From positions 1 to 64,000 of the forward strand of contig JAVBME010000011.1 in NCBI GenBank assembly GCA_031552765.1: DNA of 64,000 nt. The letters are read 5' to 3'. This stretch comes from JAVBME01 sp031552765. Lineage in GTDB: Bacteria; Bacillota; Negativicutes; Acidaminococcales; JAISLQ01. The notes under the pieces are model-generated. The model was not told the DNA's origin. It saw nothing but the letters and a program-made list of their open reading frames with translations, and ran no database searches. The position numbers and the translations under genes were made by a program. Positions 42,996-51,692 of this stretch are shown piece by piece; the stretch's first letter is position 1, and the number at the start of each line of letters is the position of its first letter.

Positions 42996-44245
42996 TGCGC
43001 CTCCTTGCTCTGCTGCATTATTTCCACAAGGCCCTGCACCCTGGTCTCAAACTGTGCTTCACTGTATACCCTGGTATCCGACTGGTCGCCGTCAAAGTTA
43101 GAGGTAGGCACGCCGGTATTTTCTTCGACGATATCTTTGCCGACGAAGATGTGGAAGGTCATCAGCTTGCAGCTTCTGTTGACATGGCAGAGCATGCCGT
43201 CGCACTGGAAGTCCTTGATGGTCTTGGAACGTTTTTCCATGATGGATCTGGTGGAAAAACTGTTGGTGGAAGACGTCGCGTAAGCATAAGCCATAGAATC
43301 CAGGTCACCTGGCGTGTATACTACATTCCATGCGGTGACATAGCCGTTGATGACGGCATTTACATTATAGTTTCTGAGTGTTTTGAGATTATGACCCAGA
43401 TTTGGCCAGCAAGCGATGCCTTCCCAGTGTACGCGGTATTTTTCTTCCGCCGGGAAGGAGGATGTGCCGTTGGCGATGTGTTCTTCCACTTCCGCCTTCA
43501 GCTGCTGAAATATTTCCGTAGTGGACTCTTTGCCGCGGCAAAGGACCATACAGGACATATAGTTGAAAAGGTCAAAGCCGCTCAAAGGCGAGGGTTTTCT
43601 CATATTAAGGTTGCAAATGTCGTCAAACAGCTTGCTGTTTATCTGCGAACGTTTTTGCACTTCGAGGAATTTATCCCAGTCGAATTTTTTGCCCAGGAAT
43701 TTTTCCAGGCCTTTGATAGCGTTTTCTATCTGGCTGCGGATGTATTTTACCTTGTGCGGCGCCGGGCCTTCTTCGTAGTAGTTGTACAGGCAGTCGACGA
43801 AGAATATCGGTATGTTGAGGTCGCGCGCCAGGTTTTCATACCATTTCATCAGTTGGGTGCAGCTGTTGTTGGCTAATAGCAAAAAGTCCGGCATGGGCAA
43901 AAGCGGGTCTGCCTCTTTGTATTCCGGGTCTTTTATTTTGTCGGCCATCGCCATGTTGAGGCGGGCGTAAGAGCAGATATTCATCGGGTAGCGCATCGGG
44001 CCTTCCGCATGGTGTATAAGCGCATCGCCCTGATGTTTGGCGGCAACCGACGCCGCGTTGTTTTCCGGGTAAAGGATGGGCACGTCAAAAGTTTCGCAGA
44101 TCTCCTGCGGGAAAATGGCGGTCGACCAGCCGATAGGTTTACCGGCTTTTTTCGCGTCCCAGGCGTCTTGGTATACTTTGGCCGTCTGGGCGTTGACCAA
44201 TACGCGCGACCTTGGCAGTTCGCGCTTGGGTTTTTGTTCTGCCAT
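42992..44245 (-). CDS. 2-hydroxyacyl-CoA dehydratase, larger subunit (HadB/HgdA type)
   Basis: 417 residues, close to HadB/FldB (about 410) and shorter than HgdA (about 477). Cluster-binding Cys are in NICSYARLNMA, ANNSCTQLMKWYE and CHVNRSCKLMTFHIF. It forms the substrate-binding dimer with the 41868-42995 protein. GGAGG precedes the ATG. The closer fit to Had/Fld enzymes suggests an amino-acid-derived 2-hydroxy acid (leucine or phenylalanine type) as much as 2-hydroxyglutarate. Confidence 0.93.
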   Translation of the reverse strand: MAEQKPKRELPRSRVLVNAQTAKVYQDAWDAKKAGKPIGWSTAIFPQEICETFDVPILYPENNAASVAAKHQGDALIHHAEGPMRYPMNICSYARLNMAMADKIKDPEYKEADPLLPMPDFLLLANNSCTQLMKWYENLARDLNIPIFFVDCLYNYYEEGPAPHKVKYIRSQIENAIKGLEKFLGKKFDWDKFLEVQKRSQINSKLFDDICNLNMRKPSPLSGFDLFNYMSCMVLCRGKESTTEIFQQLKAEVEEHIANGTSSFPAEEKYRVHWEGIACWPNLGHNLKTLRNYNVNAVINGYVTAWNVVYTPGDLDSMAYAYATSSTNSFSTRSIMEKRSKTIKDFQCDGMLCHVNRSCKLMTFHIFVGKDIVEENTGVPTSNFDGDQSDTRVYSEAQFETRVQGLVEIMQQSKEAQ

Positions 44246-44267
44246 AAAAATGACACCTCCTGCTTCT

Positions 44268-45053
44268 TTATTCGCGCGCTTTCATAGCTTCCTCATAAGC
44301 AAAAAGCGCGGCCCCAATTGCACCAGCAAGCTGGCAGTCATCATGTACCAGTATCTTTGTTTTCAGTTCGTCTTCCAATATTTTCACAACGCCGCTGTTT
44401 AAAGCGACGCCGCCCGACATGGCCACGTCCGGCACGATGCCGTTGCGCATAGCCAAAGAGGCCACCCGCTTGGCGACTGAGCGATGAATTCCGGCCACCA
44501 GGTCTTCCAGTTTGACGTCGGACGATAATTTGGAAATGACTTCCGATTCGGCAAACACCGTACAGGTGTTGCTGATATTCACCTCGCCCGTCGCTTTTTC
44601 GCTCAGGGCGCCCAGTTCAGTCGTTTTTACATTCAAGATCGTCGCCATCACGTCGAGGAATTTTCCCGTGCCGGCCGCGCATTTGTCGTTCATGACAAAG
44701 TTTTCCATATGTCCTTTGGCATTGAGGCGCAACACTTTTATGTCCTGGCCGCCAATATCGATGATAGTACGCGCGGTCGGCAAGAGGAATTTTACTCCTT
44801 TGGCGTGGCAGCTCAGCTCGCTTTTTTGGTTATCTGTCTCCTTGAAAGTAAAGCGCCCGTAGCCGGTAACCAAAAGACCGCCTATATCTTCTTTTTTTAA
44901 ACCGGCGCCCTCCAGGGCGTTTTCAAACACCCTCTGCGCGCCGCTCGTGCCTGTACCGAGGGGAACCACGGCTTTGGCGACTATCTCCCTGCCGCCTTTC
45001 ATAATGACCGCTTTGCAGGCGGTAGATCCAATGTCTATTCCCATTGAAAGCAT
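44268..45053 (-). CDS. 2-hydroxyacyl-CoA dehydratase activator (HadI/HgdC type)
   Basis: 261 residues from the ATG at 45053 (TAGGAG upstream); an earlier in-frame Met is poorly placed. ASKHA fold with GIDIGSTACKAVIM. The two cluster Cys are in NDKCAAGTGKFLD and ISNTCTVFAESEV; a homodimer holds one [4Fe-4S]. It uses ATP to drive an electron into the dehydratase and acts catalytically. It is upstream of both dehydratase genes. Confidence 0.95.
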   Translation of the reverse strand: MLSMGIDIGSTACKAVIMKGGREIVAKAVVPLGTGTSGAQRVFENALEGAGLKKEDIGGLLVTGYGRFTFKETDNQKSELSCHAKGVKFLLPTARTIIDIGGQDIKVLRLNAKGHMENFVMNDKCAAGTGKFLDVMATILNVKTTELGALSEKATGEVNISNTCTVFAESEVISKLSSDVKLEDLVAGIHRSVAKRVASLAMRNGIVPDVAMSGGVALNSGVVKILEDELKTKILVHDDCQLAGAIGAALFAYEEAMKARE

Positions 45054-45134
45054 AACTTTTTCTCCTAAAAACAACCTAAAAGCAAGTAGTTATTTAGTTA
45101 AATTATACCACTTAAACAGCTACCTGTTTTTTGT

Positions 45135-46319
45135 TCAGATTACTCCCTGCTCATTGAGCTTGGCTAACTCTTCCTTGGACATGCCCATTTTGCCGCAGTA
45201 TATCTCTTCGTTGTGGGCGCCGATCTCCGGACCAGCCCATTGTACCTTACCGGGAGTGCTGCCCAGTTTAGGCACAATGCCCTGCATTTTGATATTGCCA
45301 AATTTTTTCGTCGGTACTTCGACGATCATCTCGCGCTCGGCAAAATGCGGATCTTCCACGATGTCTTTTACCGTGTACACCTTGCAGCAGGGCACTTCGT
45401 CGCCCATCGCCGCCAGGCATTCGTCTATAGTATGCTGGCGTATCCATTCTTCCGCCATCTGGTTTATCTTGTCGCGGTTTTTCATGCGCCCGGTAGCTTT
45501 GCTGTATTCTTCGCTTTCTAACAGGTCGGCGCGGCCGATAGCCTTGGCAAATTCAGCGAAAATAGCGTCGCCGGCAACTGTCAGTACCAGGTACTGATCA
45601 TCCTTGGTCAGGAAATGCCCGGACGGAATGGTAACGAGAACACCGTTGCCCATGCGTTTCCTGATAGTGCCGTCATAGAAATATTCCGGTATTATCGACT
45701 CCATTATCCTTATAGTCGATTCGGTCAGGCAGCAGTCTACCCGCTGGCCAAGTCCGGTACCCACGACATCCCTGTTATAAATGGCGAACATAACGCCGAT
45801 GACCGCAAACTGCGCCGTCAGAAAATCGGCCACGGAAAGCCCGGGCTTGATCGGCGGGCCATCGGGAAAACCGGTAATATGGAGCATGCCGCCCATAGCA
45901 AGCCCTATACGGTCAAAACCGGGCTTGTGGCTGTAAGGGCCGGTTTGGCCGAAACCGGATGAACTCATGAAAACAAGGCGAGGATTGTGGGCGTGGATCT
46001 TTTCCCAGGTAAAGCCCAGTTTGGCAAAAACGCCCGGGCGGAAGTTTTCCACCAGTACGTCGGCGTCTTTTAAAAGATCCCACAATAATTCCTTGCCTTT
46101 GGCTTCTTTTAAGTTAAGTGATACCGTCTTTTTATTACGGCCTTCCACCTGAAACCACATGTCTTTTATCCGGCCCATACCACGGGCAAGATCGCCAGTC
46201 CCGGGCGGTTCGACTTTTATTACTTCCGCGCCAAAATCGGCGAGCATAGTACCGCAAAAAGGCCCGGCCAATATATTGCCTACCTCGACTACTTTTAATC
46301 CTTGCAATGCAGCTGTCAC
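45135..46319 (-). CDS. CoA-transferase family III (CaiB/BaiF; HadA/FldA-like)
   Basis: 394 residues from a GTG at 46319, chosen because AGGTGA is 7 nt upstream; a TTG at 46325 is too close to it. Family-III features: LKVVEVGNILAGPFCGTMLADFGAEVIKVE near the start and the catalytic Asp in GFDRIGLAMGG. It moves CoA between acyl-CoA and the 2-hydroxy acid. Order and sizes (394, 261, 417, 375 residues) match the hadA-hadI-hadBC operon. No 2-hydroxyacid dehydrogenase or acyl-CoA dehydrogenase is adjacent. Confidence 0.92.
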   Translation of the reverse strand: MTAALQGLKVVEVGNILAGPFCGTMLADFGAEVIKVEPPGTGDLARGMGRIKDMWFQVEGRNKKTVSLNLKEAKGKELLWDLLKDADVLVENFRPGVFAKLGFTWEKIHAHNPRLVFMSSSGFGQTGPYSHKPGFDRIGLAMGGMLHITGFPDGPPIKPGLSVADFLTAQFAVIGVMFAIYNRDVVGTGLGQRVDCCLTESTIRIMESIIPEYFYDGTIRKRMGNGVLVTIPSGHFLTKDDQYLVLTVAGDAIFAEFAKAIGRADLLESEEYSKATGRMKNRDKINQMAEEWIRQHTIDECLAAMGDEVPCCKVYTVKDIVEDPHFAEREMIVEVPTKKFGNIKMQGIVPKLGSTPGKVQWAGPEIGAHNEEIYCGKMGMSKEELAKLNEQGVI

Positions 46320-46644
46320 TAACAATCACCTCTTAAGTGTTTTTTTAACAAAAGAAAACTGAATATATGACGCAAAAATATTCACCGCGTCACAATTGAC
46401 CTTCACATTAACAGGCAGTTAATTTAGTTTTGTTAGAATATTAAAAATATTCCAGTCGCGTTTGATTCTAATAATAATAACCAATCCAATGTTTTGTAAA
46501 TTATCAGTTTTGCTATTTGTTATTAGTTTTTATGTTAACATTTTATTCTATTTACAGTTAAAGTATGTTTTACCGCAGGAAACTGGCGGCACATAAAAAA
46601 GCGCTGGGGAAGTTACCTCCAGCGCTTTTTGTTATTTGATTGTT
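46320..46644. other. 325-bp control region upstream of the CoA-transferase operon
   Basis: No gene. It holds two dyads: TGACGC-N13-GCGTCA (46368-46392) and the perfect palindrome GAATATT-AAA-AATATTC (46436-46452), both upstream of the CoA-transferase start, plus the LysR terminator at the right end. The second fits a LysR-type T-N11-A site. No sigma-54 element is seen. Confidence 0.6.
46595..46630. terminator. Intrinsic terminator of the LysR gene
   Basis: GCGCTGG (46601-46607) pairs with CCAGCGC (46619-46625), with A6 before and T5 after, so it works in both directions; it follows the LysR stop by 15 bp. Confidence 0.82.
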
Positions 46645-47553
46645 TTATTTTGCTATTTCTTTCGCCATTTTTTGGATATTTCTATGGTATTCCAACATAA
46701 ATTCTTTAAAGGCCAGGGCCTGTTCGGAAAGATAAGCATCCTTTTTCCACAGTATTACCTGCGTCCGGTGGATAGGAGGATCGGCAATCTTTACAAAAAT
46801 AGCATTGCCTAAATCGCCGGTAGGCAGCACCGAACCGGTAGTAAAAACAATACCGTATTTAGCTGCCAGCATCTTTGGACGCAAAGCATAGTCGCACTCC
46901 AAAACAATTTTAGGGTCAAAACCAACCATTTGGCAGAGGCGGTCAAAATACCTGCGCATGGAATAACCCTTGGAAACAGCAATGAAACTTTCTTCCCTGC
47001 CTTCGATAAAACTTACTTCTTTGCGTTCGGCAAAAGGGTGGCCCGGATATACAGCAAAATAGGGCCAATCATCGTAATTGAGTATTTCGTAATTCCACTT
47101 TTCTTCCGGCAGGTCATATCTGGCAGTAATTATAAAATCAAACTGTGAGCAATAGGAAGGATTGGCCATTTGGTCGGTTTTTATGAGGACATGGGAAAGT
47201 TTGACATCCGGCCGGTGTTCGATAAAAGCCTGAAACGCATCCAGCCAAACCACCGGGCTGCTTATGCCCACCGTCAATCTTGTAGTCTGGCTCTTGGTAG
47301 ACATTTCCATTTCTTTTATGGCATTGTCCAAAGTAGCAAAGACTGTATTGACATGTTTTAGATAGATGTGACCGCATTCATTCAGTTTCATCCGTTTCCC
47401 GTTTCGGTCAAACAGCTTGTAGCCCAACTGCTGCTCCAGCCTGTTGATGCTGGCGCTCAAAGATGGCGCCGAAACCATCAATTCACGGGCTGTGTCAGTC
47501 AAGTGCTCCTTTTCCGCCAAAGCTTTAAAATAACGCATTTGCAGCAAACCCAC
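46645..47553 (-). CDS. LysR-family transcriptional regulator
   Basis: 302 residues from a GTG at 47553, chosen because GGGGGG lies 8 nt upstream and the protein then starts VGLLQMRYFKALAEKE, the family's usual N-terminus; the longer frame adds 23 unlikely residues. An N-terminal winged HTH (AKEHLTDTARELMVSAPSLSASINRLEQQLG-like) is followed by an effector domain. It lies between the dehydratase operon and the divergent permease gene, so it probably controls one or both. Confidence 0.92.
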   Translation of the reverse strand: MGLLQMRYFKALAEKEHLTDTARELMVSAPSLSASINRLEQQLGYKLFDRNGKRMKLNECGHIYLKHVNTVFATLDNAIKEMEMSTKSQTTRLTVGISSPVVWLDAFQAFIEHRPDVKLSHVLIKTDQMANPSYCSQFDFIITARYDLPEEKWNYEILNYDDWPYFAVYPGHPFAERKEVSFIEGREESFIAVSKGYSMRRYFDRLCQMVGFDPKIVLECDYALRPKMLAAKYGIVFTTGSVLPTGDLGNAIFVKIADPPIHRTQVILWKKDAYLSEQALAFKEFMLEYHRNIQKMAKEIAK

Positions 47554-47908
47554 AACAAACGCCCCCCACTGTATATCAAAGCAATTATAATTAAATATTA
47601 TCATATAAAAGAAAAAAATCAACTATTATTAACTTTTAAGCTAATAAGATATAAATAAATTAATAATATACAAAATTAAGTTTTTTTATCATAATAAAAC
47701 TTAAATAATCAGAAAATTTTTAAGATGCGTTTCTTCTTAATAAATTTTCACAATGAATCCTATTGTAAATTTATATAAAGAAAATAGACAAAGAACTGTC
47801 GTTTTAAAAATTATCCATAATTATCAATACAAATTTTGCTTCACAGCAGGCGGCCGGTTAGTCGCGTTTCCGGCTACTGTTTAAAAATATTTTTGGGGAG
47901 GCTAATCA
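47554..47908. other. 355-bp divergent control region
   Basis: No gene. An AT-rich tract (47580-47830) should hold promoters for LysR and the permease; I cannot fix them. The right end carries the leader described at 47834-47908. Confidence 0.6.
47834..47908 (+). promoter_or_regulatory. Conserved leader of permease gene 1
   Basis: About 75 bp, nearly identical to 49457-49539 before the second permease. It contains a short stem (47852-47857 with 47870-47875) and GGGGAGG at the ribosome site. The stem's end pair changes from G-U here to A-U in copy 2, so pairing is kept. It may be a post-transcriptional control site or just duplicated DNA. Confidence 0.5.
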
Positions 47909-49189
47909 ATGGATAAAAGCACTATTGCGATCATTATCATAGCGGTCGCTATTGTATCCTTCGTGCTGGAAAAAATCCCTCTTGCCGTAACTGCTATGGC
48001 TGCCAGCGTACTTATGGGCGTGACCAAGGTCATGCCGTTCGCGAATGTCTCCAACGGTTTCGGCGCCACCGTCACCATGATGGTCGCCGGTATGATGATC
48101 GTCGGCAATGCTTTGTTTGAAACAGGCGTGGCCCGCATTATCGGTATCAAAATCGCCAACAGCCCCTTAGCCAAAAACGAGCGTGTATTTACCTTTGTTA
48201 TTGTCGTCATTTGCTGCATCCTGACAGGCTTTTTGAGTAACTCCGCCGTCATCGCCATGTTCATGCCGATCATCGGCGCCGTGGCCAGCCGTTCTGGCGG
48301 CCGCATCCAGGCGAAAAACATCACCATCATGGCCGGCATGGCCTGCGCAGTCGGCGCCAGCATCACTATGGTAGGCTCCACAGCGCAGTTAGTGGGCCAG
48401 GGCATACTCATGAAAACCCAGGGCGCCCGCGCGCTCGGCTTTTTTGAAATGGCCCCCATCACAGTCATCTTATGCGTGGTTTTCTGTATATATGCCGCTA
48501 CCATCGGCAATTCCATCGCCAGAAAAACCTTTGACTTTGAAAATCCTTCTGCTGTCACGACAAATACGGAGGAAATAGATGAGGAAATCAAAATCACCTG
48601 GCAAATGGTCCTCTCCAGCGTAGTAATGATCCTTTGCATCACCGGCTTTGTGCTCAATGTCTGGAATGTAGGCATCATCGGCCTGGCCGGCGCGACCGTG
48701 CTCCTGGCCACAAAATGCATCGACTACAAGAAAGCCCTGCGCGAACTGGACTGGAATACCCTCATAATCCTTGGCGCAGCTCAGGGTTTTGCTTATGGCC
48801 TTGATGTCTCCGGCGGCGGTAAAGTCATCGCCAACTTTACTCTTTCCGTTTTTGGCGGCTCCAGCGCTTCCCCCTATGTCCTTTTGGTAGTAGGCATCGT
48901 TTTATCGACAGTACTTACTAACTTTATGTCCAACACCGCAGTTGTAGCTATGCTTGTACCTATCTTTATACCGATATCTTTCGCTCTCAATGTATCACCC
49001 ATACCTTTCGCCATAGCAGTCATCATCTCGGCCAACAACGCCATATCGACGCCTATAGGTACACCCTGCGTCACCCAGACCCTGCCCGCCGGTTACCGCT
49101 ATATGGACTATGTGCGCGTAGGTCTGCCGATAAATATTATCCTGGTAATAATGACCTGCCTTCTGATGCCCATACTCAGTCCGTTATGA
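47909..49189 (+). CDS. SLC13-type anion permease, twin 1
   Basis: 426 residues with about eleven membrane helices. Ion-transporter-superfamily marks include GFLSNSAVIAMFMPII, GSTAQLVGQGILM and the C-terminal SNTAVVAMLVPIF and STPIGTPCVTQTL, all near re-entrant loops that bind substrate and Na+ in SLC13/DASS carriers. GGGGAGG precedes the ATG. About 40 of 426 residues differ from the twin at 49540-50820, most in the 210-230 loop. Substrate probably a carboxylate. Confidence 0.88.
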   Translation: MDKSTIAIIIIAVAIVSFVLEKIPLAVTAMAASVLMGVTKVMPFANVSNGFGATVTMMVAGMMIVGNALFETGVARIIGIKIANSPLAKNERVFTFVIVVICCILTGFLSNSAVIAMFMPIIGAVASRSGGRIQAKNITIMAGMACAVGASITMVGSTAQLVGQGILMKTQGARALGFFEMAPITVILCVVFCIYAATIGNSIARKTFDFENPSAVTTNTEEIDEEIKITWQMVLSSVVMILCITGFVLNVWNVGIIGLAGATVLLATKCIDYKKALRELDWNTLIILGAAQGFAYGLDVSGGGKVIANFTLSVFGGSSASPYVLLVVGIVLSTVLTNFMSNTAVVAMLVPIFIPISFALNVSPIPFAIAVIISANNAISTPIGTPCVTQTLPAGYRYMDYVRVGLPINIILVIMTCLLMPILSPL

Positions 49190-49205
49190 TTTGAATCTGT
49201 CAAAA

Positions 49206-49234
49206 CAGGCTGGCTGCAACATGATGCCAGCCTG
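49206..49234 (+). terminator. Hairpin after permease 1
   Basis: CAGGCTGGC (49206-49214) pairs with GCCAGCCTG (49226-49234), loop 11 nt, followed by CTTTGC. It lies 16 bp after the stop. The T-tract is short, so termination may be partial. Confidence 0.55.
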
Positions 49235-49456
49235 CTTTGCAATGCAATTAACCCTAAAGTTAATACTATGTAAAAAAAATAATAATTTACAAGAAGCGGA
49301 GGTTGTAAGCATAATGAAATAAGTGAAAAATGTGAAAATTTTCTGAAAACCCAGCGAATTAAACAAATGTATACTGTTCAGCCAACTAAAAGCGGACAGG
49401 CAGACAAATGGAATTTTTCAGCTTTTAGAAGATTATCCATATTTTCCCATACATGT

Positions 49457-49539
49457 TTTTGCTTCACGGCAGGCAGCCGGTTAGTCGCGTTTCCGGCTAC
49501 TGTTTAAAAACATATAAATATATTTGGGGAGGCTAATAA
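49457..49539 (+). promoter_or_regulatory. Conserved leader of permease gene 2
   Basis: A duplicate of 47834-47908 with a 6-bp stem (49475-49480 with 49493-49498). The rest of the 350-bp gap (49190-49539) holds the permease 1 hairpin and AT-rich sequence without a gene. Confidence 0.5.
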
Positions 49540-50820
49540 ATGGATAAAAGCACTATTGCGATCATCATCATAGTGGTCGCCATTGTATCCTTCATGCTGG
49601 AGAAAATCCCTCTTGCCGTAACCGCTATGGCTGCCAGCGTACTTATGGGCGTAACCAAAGTCATGCCGTTCGCCAATGTCTCCAACGGTTTTGGCGCCAC
49701 CGTCACCATGATGGTCGCCGGTATGATGATCGTCGGCAATGCTTTGTTTGAGACGGGCGTGGCCCGCGTCATCGGCATCAAGATAGGCAACAGCCCGCTG
49801 GCGAAAAACGAAAAAGTATTTACCTTTATTATTGTCGTCATTTGCTGTATACTTACAGGCTTTTTGAGCAATTCGGCCGTCATCGCCATGTTCATGCCCA
49901 TAATCTCAGCCGTGGCCAGTCGTTCAGGCGGCCGCATCCAGGCGAAAAACATCACCATCATGGCCGGTATGGCTGCCGCCGTTGGCGCCAGCATCACTAT
50001 GGTAGGCTCCACAGCCCAGTTAGTGGGCCAGGGCATACTCATGAAAACCCAGGGCGCACGCGCGCTCGGCTTTTTTGAAATGGCTCCCATTACAGTTGTT
50101 CTTTGTATAGTTTTTTGCATTTATTGCGCGACCATCGGCAATACAATAGCCAGAAAATCTTTTGACTTCGAAGAGCCTCAGATCGGTGAAACGAACGACA
50201 ATGAATTGGATGAAAACATCACTATTACCTGGCAAATGGTGCTGTCCAGCGTCGTCATGATCCTTTGTATAGCCGGTTTTGTGCTCAATGTCTGGAATGT
50301 CGGCATCATCGGCCTGGCTGGCGCCACAGTGCTCCTGGCCACCAAGTGCATCGACTACAAAAAAGCCCTGCGCGAACTGGATTGGAACACTCTTATCATA
50401 CTCGGCGCAGCCCAGGGCTTTGCCTACGGCCTTGATGTCTCCGGCGGCGGCAAAGTCATTGCCAACGCTACCCTATCCGTATTCGGCGGCGTCAGCGCCT
50501 CGCCTTATGTCCTTTTGATAGTGTCCATAGTCATCTCCATGGTACTCACCAACTTTATGTCCAACACCGCAGTAGTAGCCATGCTTGTGCCTATTTTCCT
50601 GCCAATAGCTTTTGCGCTCAATGTTTCGCCGATACCCTTTGCTATAGCCATCATCGTATCAGCCAACAACGCTATATCGACGCCTATAGGCACACCCTGC
50701 GTCACCCAGACCTTGCCGGTCGGCTACAGGTATATGGACTATGTAAAAGTGGGCCTGCCAATAAACATAATACTTGTTATAATGACCTGCCTGTTGATGC
50801 CTATACTCAGCCCGTTCTAA
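49540..50820 (+). CDS. SLC13-type anion permease, twin 2
   Basis: 426 residues, about 90% identical by eye to the 47909-49189 protein and identical in length. The helices and signature loops are almost unchanged; differences cluster in the hydrophilic loop at about 210-230, perhaps the part that faces the cytoplasm. The shared leader shows that gene and control region were copied together. A recent tandem duplication. Confidence 0.9.
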   Translation: MDKSTIAIIIIVVAIVSFMLEKIPLAVTAMAASVLMGVTKVMPFANVSNGFGATVTMMVAGMMIVGNALFETGVARVIGIKIGNSPLAKNEKVFTFIIVVICCILTGFLSNSAVIAMFMPIISAVASRSGGRIQAKNITIMAGMAAAVGASITMVGSTAQLVGQGILMKTQGARALGFFEMAPITVVLCIVFCIYCATIGNTIARKSFDFEEPQIGETNDNELDENITITWQMVLSSVVMILCIAGFVLNVWNVGIIGLAGATVLLATKCIDYKKALRELDWNTLIILGAAQGFAYGLDVSGGGKVIANATLSVFGGVSASPYVLLIVSIVISMVLTNFMSNTAVVAMLVPIFLPIAFALNVSPIPFAIAIIVSANNAISTPIGTPCVTQTLPVGYRYMDYVKVGLPINIILVIMTCLLMPILSPF

Positions 50821-50838
50821 AATGCCCTCACCCTTATT

Positions 50839-50872
50839 GGCAGCCGGCTGTGAGTTATCATGGCCGGCTGCC
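50839..50872 (+). terminator. Hairpin after permease 2
   Basis: GGCAGCCGGC (50839-50848) pairs with GCCGGCTGCC (50863-50872). There is no T-run, and the next gene starts 26 bp later, so it may only reduce read-through. Confidence 0.5.
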
Positions 50873-50897
50873 GACATTATAAGCCAAGGAGTTTTGT

Positions 50898-51674
50898 ATG
50901 GAAGAAAACATGATACTAAGTGAGATAAAAGAAGATATCGGCATTATCACCATAAACCGGCCGGAGGTAAGAAACGCCCTCAGCCTCGAGGCCTGGCGCT
51001 GTTTGCATACGGCTTTTACCGCCCTTGAAGCCGACAGCCGGGTGCGCGTTATTGTCATTACCGGCGCCGGCGACAAGGCGTTCGTAGCAGGCGCCGACCT
51101 GAACGCTTTAAAAGTACGCAGCGCCATAGAAACCTTTGAAAGTGAAACGGCAAAAATCGTCATAGCCCTCGAGAACCTCAGCAAACCGACTATCGCCATG
51201 ATCAACGGCTTTTGCCTGGGCGGGGGCCTCGAAGTGGCTATGGGCTGCGATATCAGAATCGCCAGTGAGGACGCTAAGCTAGGCCAGACGGAAATAAACG
51301 TCGGCATATTGCCTGGCTGCGGCGGCACACAGCGGCTATCCCGCCTGGTCGGACTGGCTAAAGCTAAAGAACTGGTTTTCACCGGCAAAGTAATCTCTGC
51401 TGCAGATGCTCAGAACATCGGCCTGGTCAACCAGGTAGTACCCAAAGAACATTTAGTATCTGAAACTATGTCCATGGCCAAAAGCATTGCCGAAAAAAGC
51501 CCCCTGACCCTCAAAGTCGCCAAACTGGTCATGAGTAAAGGCTTTGACGCCGACCTGGCCAGCGGGCTCAACCTTGAGCGCCTGGGGCAAACGTTTATCT
51601 TCGGCAGCCACGACCATCTTGAAGGCATCAACGCCTTTCTAGAAAAGCGCGCGCCAAAGTTTACAGGAAATTAA
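50898..51674 (+). CDS. Enoyl-CoA hydratase (crotonase family)
   Basis: 258 residues. Both catalytic glutamates are present (GGGLEVAMGCDIRIA and LGQTEINVGILPGCGGTQ), unlike the crotonase at 7120. It hydrates trans-2-enoyl-CoA or works in the reverse direction as a 3-hydroxyacyl-CoA dehydratase. AAGGAG precedes the ATG. It heads a run with a flavoprotein, a 3-hydroxyacyl-CoA dehydrogenase, a permease and a thiolase, together covering the C4 part of a butyrate-type route. Confidence 0.93.
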   Translation: MEENMILSEIKEDIGIITINRPEVRNALSLEAWRCLHTAFTALEADSRVRVIVITGAGDKAFVAGADLNALKVRSAIETFESETAKIVIALENLSKPTIAMINGFCLGGGLEVAMGCDIRIASEDAKLGQTEINVGILPGCGGTQRLSRLVGLAKAKELVFTGKVISAADAQNIGLVNQVVPKEHLVSETMSMAKSIAEKSPLTLKVAKLVMSKGFDADLASGLNLERLGQTFIFGSHDHLEGINAFLEKRAPKFTGN

Positions 51675-51692
51675 AAAGGAGGTGCGCCGACT

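Noticed and set aside
46320..46644. A sigma-54 promoter for the dehydratase operon
   Set aside because: No TGGCAY-N5-TTGC match is present on the minus strand in this gap.
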